NCBI GenBank assembly: GCA_012270995.1
Contig: JAAXHG010000201.1
Coordinates: 1 to 64,000, forward strand
Reading direction: 5' to 3'
Source: Vicinamibacteraceae bacterium
Lineage (GTDB): Bacteria; Acidobacteriota; Thermoanaerobaculia; Multivoradales; Multivoraceae
Length of the DNA: 64,000 nucleotides
Below the pieces are notes generated by a model that did not search any database, was not told the DNA's origin, and was given only the letters and a program-made list of their open reading frames with translations. Both the position numbers and the translations under genes were made by a program. Positions 1-7,416 of the stretch are shown piece by piece (the stretch's first letter is position 1; each line of letters begins with the position of its first letter).

Positions 1-334
1 ATCATCTCTGTATTGGATTGGACTGCGCGAGGACTGCGCGAGGACTATGGGCGTTGCATGGCCGTGCCTATGGCTGGTACGAGACCGAACTTGGCGTTCC
101 TGCGGTTGGCAGGTGCGCGCAGTCCAGGGCGAGTTGGTTCCTGGGGTGCTTGACGGCAGGTCAGCCGTGAATGAGCGGCCAACGCACGAGAGCAATGGCG
201 TTGTCGACAGGCCGGACCCAGCGTCGGCGGTTACCTTGGGGAACGACACTCTCCCTGGTCTCACGTTGCTGCGGCCACCAAGGGACCCGCCTCTCCGGGG
301 CGGGGGGCGATCGGGGACTAGAGTAGTCGCCGCC
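1..334. other. Upstream region of polA, no gene recognised
   Basis: The polA frame stays open back to position 47, but the residues before 335 resemble no polymerase sequence, and family members begin where the GTG at 335 does. I therefore treat this stretch as non-coding leader and promoter region. The only structure I see is an 11-bp tandem duplication at 20-46. No convincing promoter hexamer pair was found. A preceding gene may end just outside the window. Confidence 0.5.
20..46. repeat. 11-bp tandem repeat, about 2.4 copies
   Basis: The unit GGACTGCGCGA occurs at 20-30 and 31-41 and begins a third time at 42-46. It is a perfect short tandem duplication in the region upstream of polA. Function unknown. 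Confidence 0.8.
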
Positions 335-3010
335 GTGACCGCGAAGCGTCTCTACCTGATCGACGGCTACTCGACGATCTTCCGCGCCTTCTACGCGATC
401 CGCGGGCTCTCCACGTCGACGGGCGAGCCGACGAACGCGATCTACGGCTTCATCAACATGCTGCGCAAGTTGCTGCGCGAAGAAGAGCCGCCGCTGCTCG
501 GGATCGCGCTGGACGTGGGGCGCGCCACGGTGCGGACCGAGGCGTACGCGGAGTACAAGGCGAACCGGGCGCCGATGCCCGAGGATCTGCGGACGCAGAT
601 GTCGGCGATCCGCCGCGCGATCGAGGCCTTCCGCATCCCCATCCTCGAACTGGAGCGCTACGAGGCGGACGACGTTCTCGGGACCCTGGGGAGGAGGGCG
701 CGGGAGGCGGGCTACGACGTGACGATCGTCAGCGCGGACAAGGACCTGTTCCAACTCGTGAACGACCGGGTATCGCTGCTTCACACCGGTCGCGAGAAGA
801 CCTACGACCCGGCCCTGGTGGAGCAGGAGTTCGGGGTGCCGCCCGGGCAGGTGGTCGATGTACTCGCCCTGGTCGGCGACAAGGTGGACAACGTGCCCGG
901 CGTGCCGGGGATTGGCCAGAAGGGCGCGCAGACGCTAATCAAGGAGTACGGCAACCTCCAGGCGCTGCTAGAAGCGGCGCCCGAACTCAAGCGCAAGGCG
1001 TACCGCGAGGGCCTAGAGCAGCACGCCGACCAGGCCCTGTTGTCGAAGGAGCTGGTCACGATCCACACCGATCTCGATGTCCCCTTCGATGCCGAGGCCT
1101 TGAGGATGGAGGCGCCGGACTACGAGGCGCTGGCGGAACTGTGCCGCGAGTTCGAGTTCTGGAGCCTGCTCAAGGAACTGGAGAGCGAGAGCGGCGGCCC
1201 CGAGATCGAGCCGGCGGTGATCCTGGACTCCCTCGAGGCGTTCGAGGAGGCGGCACGGGGCCTGGGTCCCCGCGTCGCCGTCGGCGTCGTCTTCCGGCGC
1301 GGCGGTGAACCGGTGGGGCTGTCGTTCGCGCCCGTCGAAGTCGCTGCCGACGGGGACGACGGCGGGACGGTCGGCCGGGCCGCCTTCGCGGACTTCGGGC
1401 GTCCCGGCATGCGGGAAACCGTGGCGGCGACGCTGCGGGCGTGGCTCGCCGACCCCGGTCTCGAGCTGATCGGACACGATCTGAAGGAAGTCGTCCGGCT
1501 CTGTCCGTACCGCGAAGGCCGTCCCCGGGTCGCCGCGCGGCTGGTCGACACGATGCTGATGGCCTACCTGGTCCACTCTGCAGTGCGGAGCTTCGGACTG
1601 GCGACCGTCGCCCTCGACCGCCTCTTCTACAAGGCGACGACGCCGGCGGACGCGGGATTGGGAGATCGGACGGCGGCGCTCGGCGACGACCCGGGTCTCG
1701 GGGTCTACGCGGCGGAACAGGCGGTGCTGCCCGCCCTGATCCTCGAGGCGATCGCGCCCCAGTGGGGGGAGTCGCCAGGGGCGCGTGAGGTGTACGAGGG
1801 CATCGAGGCGCCCCTGATGCCGGTGCTCGCAGCGATGGAGGAGGAGGGCATCGAGCTCGACGCCGGTGTGCTGGCCGAGATGTCCCGCCGCCTCGAGCTC
1901 GACAGCGGCGACCTCGCCGAAGAGATCTTCGACCTCGCGGGCGAGCGGTTCAACATCCAGTCACCGGCGCAACTCGGCGTCATCCTGTTCGAGAAGCTCG
2001 GGCTGCCGGTGCTCGGCCGCACCCGCAAGACGAAGAAGTACTCCACCGGCGCCGACGTGCTGGAGCAGCTCGCGCAGCGTGGCTTCGACCTGCCGGCGAA
2101 GGCGCTCCAGTACCGGGAGCTGACGAAGCTCAAGTCGACCTACGTCGACGCGCTGCCGCACCTGGTCGCGGCGGACGGGCGCCTCCACACCCGCTACCAC
2201 CAGGCGGTGGCGGCAACCGGCCGGCTGTCCTCGCACGACCCCAACCTGCAGAACATCCCGATCCGCACGGACATCGGGCGCCAGGTACGCCGCGCCTTCC
2301 GCGCCCGCGACGGCTACCTGCTCCTGGTCGCGGACTACAGCCAGATCGAACTGCGGGTGCTCGCGCACATCTCGGGCGACGATGCGTTGATCGACATCTT
2401 CCGGCACGGCGGCGACATCCATCGCTCGACCGCGGCCACCGTGTTCGGCGTGGCCCCTGCCCTGGTGACGGACGAGCAGCGACGGGCCTCCAAGACGATC
2501 AACTTCGGGATCATCTACGGCATGTCCGCGTTCGGCCTCGCCCGCGCCCTGGGCATCGCCCGCGGCGAGGCGCAGGCGTTCATCGACGCTTACTTCGAAC
2601 GCTTCCCCGGCGTGCGCACCTACACCGAGCGGACGCTGGCGCAGGCCGAGGAGGAACTCCGCGTCGAGACCCTCTACGGCCGCGTCCGCTACCTGCCCGA
2701 CATCAAGAGCCGCAACCGCGCGGTGCGCGAGAACACGCGCCGGATGGCCGTCAACGCCCGCATCCAGGGCACGGCGGCCGATCTTCTCAAGCTGGCCATG
2801 ATCGCCGTCGACCGCCGGCTGCGGGCGGAACTCGGGGCGGCCCGGTTGCTGCTGACGGTCCACGACGAACTCGTGCTCGAGGCGCCCGCCGGCGCCATCG
2901 ACGAACTGTCGGTCCTGGTCAGGGAGGAGATGGAGGGAGTCGCCGACCTGCGGGTGCCGCTCGTCGTCGACATCGACTCGGGTCCCGACTGGTACGAAGC
3001 GAAGGCCTGA
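335..3010 (+). CDS. polA: DNA polymerase I
   Basis: 891 aa from the GTG at 335, which opens MTAKRLYLIDGYSTIFRAFY, the usual N terminus of the 5'-3' exonuclease domain; the frame is open further upstream but unlike the family. Domain order is 5'-3' exonuclease (about 1-290), a 3'-5' exonuclease-like fold (about 300-480) and the polymerase domain (about 510-891). Polymerase motif A (VADYSQIELR), motif B (RRASKTINFGIIYGMSAFG) and motif C (VHDELVLE) are intact. The proofreading domain lacks its acidic residues: no DxE at motif I, GHDLKEV at motif II and YAAEQ where YxxxD is expected. The enzyme should fill gaps and remove RNA primers but probably does not proofread. It ends against the convergent oxidoreductase gene. 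Confidence 0.96.
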   Translation: MTAKRLYLIDGYSTIFRAFYAIRGLSTSTGEPTNAIYGFINMLRKLLREEEPPLLGIALDVGRATVRTEAYAEYKANRAPMPEDLRTQMSAIRRAIEAFRIPILELERYEADDVLGTLGRRAREAGYDVTIVSADKDLFQLVNDRVSLLHTGREKTYDPALVEQEFGVPPGQVVDVLALVGDKVDNVPGVPGIGQKGAQTLIKEYGNLQALLEAAPELKRKAYREGLEQHADQALLSKELVTIHTDLDVPFDAEALRMEAPDYEALAELCREFEFWSLLKELESESGGPEIEPAVILDSLEAFEEAARGLGPRVAVGVVFRRGGEPVGLSFAPVEVAADGDDGGTVGRAAFADFGRPGMRETVAATLRAWLADPGLELIGHDLKEVVRLCPYREGRPRVAARLVDTMLMAYLVHSAVRSFGLATVALDRLFYKATTPADAGLGDRTAALGDDPGLGVYAAEQAVLPALILEAIAPQWGESPGAREVYEGIEAPLMPVLAAMEEEGIELDAGVLAEMSRRLELDSGDLAEEIFDLAGERFNIQSPAQLGVILFEKLGLPVLGRTRKTKKYSTGADVLEQLAQRGFDLPAKALQYRELTKLKSTYVDALPHLVAADGRLHTRYHQAVAATGRLSSHDPNLQNIPIRTDIGRQVRRAFRARDGYLLLVADYSQIELRVLAHISGDDALIDIFRHGGDIHRSTAATVFGVAPALVTDEQRRASKTINFGIIYGMSAFGLARALGIARGEAQAFIDAYFERFPGVRTYTERTLAQAEEELRVETLYGRVRYLPDIKSRNRAVRENTRRMAVNARIQGTAADLLKLAMIAVDRRLRAELGAARLLLTVHDELVLEAPAGAIDELSVLVREEMEGVADLRVPLVVDIDSGPDWYEAKA

Positions 3011-4039
3011 CTACCCGCCCCTGAGCGCCGGAATCACCTGATTCCCGTACGCCGCGAGCGTGCCTTCCTTGTCGTCGTGCATCAGGTAGACGGCGAAGTG
3101 GTCGACACCCAGGGACCGCAGTTCCCGCAGCTTCTCGATGTGGGCCTCCGCAGGTCCGAGCACGCACAGCCGGTCGACGATGCCGTCGGGCACGAACTCC
3201 GTGTCCGGGTTGCCGCTGCGGCCGTGGTGCGAGTAGTCGTACCCCTGACGCTGGCGGATGTACTCGGCGAGCACGTGGGGCACCTTCGAATCGTCCTCTC
3301 CGTATCGCATGACGAGGTCGTGGATGTGGTTGCCGACCATGCCGCCGAACCAGCGCAACTGGTCCCGCTGGTGCGCCAGGTCGTCGCCGACGTAGGCCGG
3401 GGCGACCACGCAGACGGTGATCGCGTTCGGGTCGCGCCCCTCGTTTTCGGCGGCGTCACGCACCGCCTGGAGCGTCCACTCCAGGATCTTCGGGTCCGCC
3501 AGTTGCAGCACGAAGCCGTCGGCGTGGCGGCCGACCACGTCCAGCGCCTTCGGCCCGTAGGCCGCGAACCACACCGGAAGCTCGGCGCTGCTCTCCTCGC
3601 GCCAGGGGATCCGCACCGTGGTGCCGCCCAGGTCCGCGTCGCGGCCGGCGAACAGCGCCCGGATGACGTCCATTCCGTTCACCGAGGCCGCCAGCGACTC
3701 GGGCCGGCGTCCGATGTAGCGGAGGGCCGAATCGCCCCGACCCATCGCGCACTTCGTGCGGCCGGGATACATCGAGTCGAGCGTTGCGAACAGCGACCCG
3801 AGCACGGTCGTATCGCGTGTACCGGGATTCGTCACCATCGGACCGACCGCCATCCGCTCCGTGCTCGCCAGTATCTGAGAGAAGATGACGAACGGCTCCG
3901 GCCACAGGACGTGGGAGTCGAACAGCCAGCAGTGGTCGAACCCCCGGTCCTCGGCCATGACCGCGAGTTCGACCACCCGCGAGATCGGCGGGTCCGGCTG
4001 GAGGACCACGCCGAAGGACATCTGGTCAGTGCTCGTCAT
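3011..4039 (-). CDS. LLM-class flavin-dependent oxidoreductase
   Basis: 342 aa from the ATG at 4039, with AAAGGA about 10 bases upstream; the longer open frame is rejected because family similarity starts here. It looks like a single-domain luciferase-like TIM barrel: an N-terminal MSFGVVLQPDPPISRVVEL strand, FDHCWLFDSHVLW, a GPMVTNPGTRD segment and a C-terminal FAVYLMHDD. This subgroup resembles proteins described as coenzyme F420-dependent in actinobacteria, but FMN cannot be excluded from sequence and the substrate is unknown. It is the last gene of the lpxC-to-selB minus-strand run, 53 bp after selB. Its stop codon abuts that of convergent polA with no spacer. Confidence 0.85.
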   Translation of the reverse strand: MTSTDQMSFGVVLQPDPPISRVVELAVMAEDRGFDHCWLFDSHVLWPEPFVIFSQILASTERMAVGPMVTNPGTRDTTVLGSLFATLDSMYPGRTKCAMGRGDSALRYIGRRPESLAASVNGMDVIRALFAGRDADLGGTTVRIPWREESSAELPVWFAAYGPKALDVVGRHADGFVLQLADPKILEWTLQAVRDAAENEGRDPNAITVCVVAPAYVGDDLAHQRDQLRWFGGMVGNHIHDLVMRYGEDDSKVPHVLAEYIRQRQGYDYSHHGRSGNPDTEFVPDGIVDRLCVLGPAEAHIEKLRELRSLGVDHFAVYLMHDDKEGTLAAYGNQVIPALRGG

Positions 4040-4092
4040 GATCTTGTTCCTTTCCCGCGGCAACTCGGGCAGGTTAGCAGCGAGCGTGGCCT

Positions 4093-6000
4093 TTACCCCC
4101 GCGGCCGCAGGACCCGCCGCCGGTCCCCCTCGCGCCGCGTCAGCCGCTGGCGGTCCAGGTGCTCCAGCAGGGGAATCGCCCACTTCCGCGTGAGGCCGAA
4201 ACGGTCCTTGAAGTCGGCGACGGTGAAGGTGTCCCAGCCCGTGGCGAGCAGGTCGGCCTGGAACCGTTCCAGGGAGCTGGAGGCCAGGACGAGGCCGTTC
4301 GGAAGGCGGGCGAGACGGCCGCGTTCGACGAGGTAGCGGAGCACGCCCTCGAACAACTGAGGCTTGGCGCCGAGGGAGCGGCAGAGTTCCTCGGGCGAGC
4401 CGGGGGTGAGGCCCTGCTCCTCGAACCCCTCGACGATGTCCTGGGCCAGCTTCGACTCCGCACCGGTCAGTTCGCTGGTGCGCCCGGGCAGGGTGACGAG
4501 GTCGCCGTCGACCGTCACCGCCCGGTCGGCGCTCCCCTGGCTCGCCCAGTCGAGATAGGCAGGGGCGAGATCGCCCGCGCGGGCGCCGAGTAGGCGCCGC
4601 ACGAGTTCGGCCTTGGGCATGCCGCGCGACAGGCGATCGGCGGAGAAGTGCGCCTCGACCAACCGCCGGGCGCGGCGTGACACGCTGCGCACGGTGCCGA
4701 CGGTGACGAAGCGCTCGGGTCCCGCTTCGAGTAGCAGGCCCTCCCTGGCGGCGCCGGTGAGCACGCTCGCGGCGTCGCCGCGGTCGACTCCCAGCCGCAT
4801 TGCGAGTTCGGTGGTCGCAAGGCCGGCCTCCCGGCCATCGGCCGCCCACTGCACGGCGGCTGCCACCGTGTCCGCGGTGAGCGCCTTGATCGTTGTCCCG
4901 AGGGCCTTGCCGCGTCTGTGCCTCCAGGCCGGGTCCAGCACCTCGCCGCCGCCGAGGGTCGTCTGGGGAGACGGCCGGCGGATCACGAAACGGTCGCCCC
5001 GAATCGCCACCAGCGGTTCCTCCAGGCGGATCTCCGCGATGGCCTCTCCGCCCGGCTCGAGGCCCTCGGGCGCCAGCGGTCGCAGCCTGCCGACCCGCTG
5101 GGCCGCCATCACGTGCAGCCGCATGGAGCAGCTACCCTGGAGCGGTTCGGGCGCGGACTCGAGGAGCCGGCAACGGACGAGCAGCGAGGACGTGGCCCGG
5201 TAGACGCCCGGAGCGGTCAGTTCACAGCCTCGGGCAACGTCTTCCAGGCCGACGCCGACCAGTTGCAGCGAGGTGCGTTCGCCGGCCTGCGCCCGTTGAC
5301 GGCTCTCGCCGTGGACTTCGATGCTGCGCACACGGGCGCGCGCGCCGCACGGCAGCACGTCGAGTTCGTCGCCGGCCGCGATGGTTCCCCTCGCCAGCGT
5401 GCCGGTGACCAGCACGCCGAGTCCCTGGAGCTGGAAGGCGCGGTCGATCGGCAGGCGGGCCGGCAGCCTGCTGTGCCGGTCGAGCGGCGCCGCCTCGCGC
5501 GCGAGGTCCACCAGGGTCTTGCGAAGCCGCTCGAGTCCCTCTCCGGTTTCAGCCGACACCGGCAGAATGGGCGCCTCGGCGAACGGCGTGTCGGCCAGCG
5601 TCTCCTCCAGCTCCAGTTGCGCCAGCTCCAGCAGATCGGCTGGCACCAGATCGATCTTCGAGAGCACCGCGACGCCGGCCGGAATCCGGAGCAGCGAGCA
5701 GATGGCGAGGTGCTCCAGGGTCTGGGGCATGACCCCTTCGTCCGCGGCCACGACGAGGACCATCATCTGGATGCCGCCCAGGCCCGCGAGCGCGTTGCGC
5801 ACGAACCGCTCATGGCCCGGAACGTCGACCAAGCCGATCTGCCAGCCGTCCTCCAGCATCGACGCGAAACCGAGATCGATCGTGATGCCGCGCCGCTTCT
5901 CTTCCGCCCAGCGGTCGCAGTCGACGCCGGTCAGCGCCATGACGAGCCGCGTCTTGCCGTGGTCGACGTGGCCGGCCGTGCCGACGACGAACCGCTTCAC
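4093..6000 (-). CDS. selB: Selenocysteine-specific elongation factor SelB
   Basis: 635 aa with a GTG start at 6000. It should deliver Sec-tRNA(Sec) to UGA codons marked by a SECIS element. The N-terminal GTPase has G1 GHVDHGKT (about 9-16), RGITIDLGF, G3 DVPGHERF and G4 SKID in place of NKxD, the usual SelB pattern. EF-Tu-like barrels follow (to about 350), then winged-helix repeats to the C terminus, which in the family bind the SECIS RNA. The gene lies 24 bp after ntrX and before the oxidoreductase. selA, selC and selD are not in this window. The start lies in a 14-bp tandem duplication, and no clear Shine-Dalgarno sequence is visible. Confidence 0.95.
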   Translation of the reverse strand: MKRFVVGTAGHVDHGKTRLVMALTGVDCDRWAEEKRRGITIDLGFASMLEDGWQIGLVDVPGHERFVRNALAGLGGIQMMVLVVAADEGVMPQTLEHLAICSLLRIPAGVAVLSKIDLVPADLLELAQLELEETLADTPFAEAPILPVSAETGEGLERLRKTLVDLAREAAPLDRHSRLPARLPIDRAFQLQGLGVLVTGTLARGTIAAGDELDVLPCGARARVRSIEVHGESRQRAQAGERTSLQLVGVGLEDVARGCELTAPGVYRATSSLLVRCRLLESAPEPLQGSCSMRLHVMAAQRVGRLRPLAPEGLEPGGEAIAEIRLEEPLVAIRGDRFVIRRPSPQTTLGGGEVLDPAWRHRRGKALGTTIKALTADTVAAAVQWAADGREAGLATTELAMRLGVDRGDAASVLTGAAREGLLLEAGPERFVTVGTVRSVSRRARRLVEAHFSADRLSRGMPKAELVRRLLGARAGDLAPAYLDWASQGSADRAVTVDGDLVTLPGRTSELTGAESKLAQDIVEGFEEQGLTPGSPEELCRSLGAKPQLFEGVLRYLVERGRLARLPNGLVLASSSLERFQADLLATGWDTFTVADFKDRFGLTRKWAIPLLEHLDRQRLTRREGDRRRVLRPRG

Positions 6001-6028
6001 GACGTTCGCTTCACGACGTTCGCTTCAC
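5993..6028. repeat. 14-bp tandem repeat across the ntrX-selB junction
   Basis: On the plus strand CGCTTCACGACGTT occurs at 5993-6006 and 6007-6020, followed by a partial copy at 6021-6028. It spans the ntrX stop codon and the selB start. On the coding strand each unit supplies a GTGAAGCG start-like string, but at 14-bp spacing only the GTG at 6000 is in the selB frame. Confidence 0.85.
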
Positions 6029-7395
6029 CCCCCGCGCCCCGGGTCGATACCGTAGGCGCGGAGCTTGCGGTACAGGTGGCGCCGGTCGATCCCGAGGTCG
6101 CGGGCGGTCTGGGAGACGTTGCCGCCAGCGGCGATCAGCCGCTGCTCGATGTAGAGCCGCTCGAAGGCCTCCCGGGCCTCCTTGAGTGACGAGTAGTCGT
6201 CCTCGATCGGGGCGACCGCGCCCTTGCCGCTGATCCGGGGCGGGAGGTCCGAGAGACCGACCGCTTTCCCGGGCGCCATGATCATCAACCGCTCGGTCAG
6301 GTTGCGGAGTTCACGCACGTTGCCCGGCCAGGAGTAGGCGACCAGGCGCTCGAGCGCCGCCGCGTCGACGGCCTTGGGCCGGCGTCCGGCCTCGGCGGCG
6401 AAGCGCTTCATGAAGTGGTCGACGAGCGCCGGAATGTCCTCTCGCCGCTCACGCAGGGCGGGCACGTGGAGCGGGATCACGGCCAGCCGGAAGTAGAGGT
6501 CCTCGCGGAAGCGCCCGGCAGGCAACTCGTTTCCCTCCAGGTCCTTGTTCGTCGCTGCCAGCACCCGGACGTCGACATCGATCGGATCGCTGCCGCCCAC
6601 CCGCTCGAACCGCTGCTCTTCGAGCACCCGCAGGACCTTGGCCTGCGTGGCGAGCGACATGTCCGCGATCTCGTCGAGGAACAGAGTGCCCCCGTCGGCC
6701 TGTTCGAAGCGTCCCCGGCGGCTGCCGGATGCCCCGGTGAAGGCGCCCTTGACGTGCCCGAAGAGTTCGCTCTCGATCAGTTCTTCCGGAATCGCGGCGC
6801 AGTTCACCTCGACGAAAGCGCTGCTGCTGCGCCGCGAGAGGCTGTGCACGCGGCGGGCGACGAGCTCCTTGCCGGTCCCGTTTTCGCCGGTGATCAGGAT
6901 ACGGCTCTCGGCTCGGGCGGCAAGCTCCAGGTCGCTGCCCAATCTGCGCATCGGCTCGGAATCGCCGATCAAATGCCGTTCCGGCTCGAGCCGGTGGGAG
7001 AGTTCCTGAACTTCCCGCTCGAGGCGGTAGCGCTCGAGCGCGTTCTCCACCGAAACCACGACCCGGTTCAGCGCCAGGGGCTTCTCCAGGAAGTCGTGGG
7101 CGCCGATCCGCATCGCCTTGACCGCCGTGTCGATGTTGCCGTGGCCGGAGATCACGATGACGGGCGTCGTGAAGTGTCCATCACGGAGTTCCGAGAGCAT
7201 GTCCAGGCCGTCGCGGTCGGGCAGCCACACGTCGAGCAGGACGAGATCGAACTCGTCGCTCGACATCAGGGCGCGCCCGCTGACCCCGTCCGCGGCGGTG
7301 GTGACCGAGTGACCCTCGTCCTCGAGGATGCCCCGCAGCGTCTGCCGGATGCCGGCCTCGTCGTCGACGACCAGAATGCGGGCCTTGCTCGTCAT
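6025..7395 (-). CDS. ntrX: Sigma-54-dependent response regulator, NtrX-like
   Basis: 456 aa. The receiver domain (about 6-120) has the acidic pair DDE and phosphoacceptor Asp55 in LLDVWLPD. The AAA+ domain (about 145-375) has Walker A GENGTGKE, a canonical GAFTGA loop in HVKGAFTGAS and Walker B GTLFLDEI. The C-terminal Fis-type helix-turn-helix (about 420-456) contains GGNVSQTARDLGIDRRHLYRKL. It should activate sigma-54 promoters when phosphorylated by the kinase encoded 21 bp upstream, as NtrX does with NtrY in nitrogen and envelope regulation. The exact targets here are unknown. The gene lies between ntrY and selB in a co-directional run. Confidence 0.92.
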   Translation of the reverse strand: MTSKARILVVDDEAGIRQTLRGILEDEGHSVTTAADGVSGRALMSSDEFDLVLLDVWLPDRDGLDMLSELRDGHFTTPVIVISGHGNIDTAVKAMRIGAHDFLEKPLALNRVVVSVENALERYRLEREVQELSHRLEPERHLIGDSEPMRRLGSDLELAARAESRILITGENGTGKELVARRVHSLSRRSSSAFVEVNCAAIPEELIESELFGHVKGAFTGASGSRRGRFEQADGGTLFLDEIADMSLATQAKVLRVLEEQRFERVGGSDPIDVDVRVLAATNKDLEGNELPAGRFREDLYFRLAVIPLHVPALRERREDIPALVDHFMKRFAAEAGRRPKAVDAAALERLVAYSWPGNVRELRNLTERLMIMAPGKAVGLSDLPPRISGKGAVAPIEDDYSSLKEAREAFERLYIEQRLIAAGGNVSQTARDLGIDRRHLYRKLRAYGIDPGRGG

Positions 7396-7416
7396 GGGTT
7401 AGCTGCCGGTCCGAAG

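Noticed and set aside
161..784. 207-codon minus-strand frame opposite polA
   Set aside because: It is a GC-driven shadow of the polA frame with Arg/Asp-rich composition and no family resemblance.
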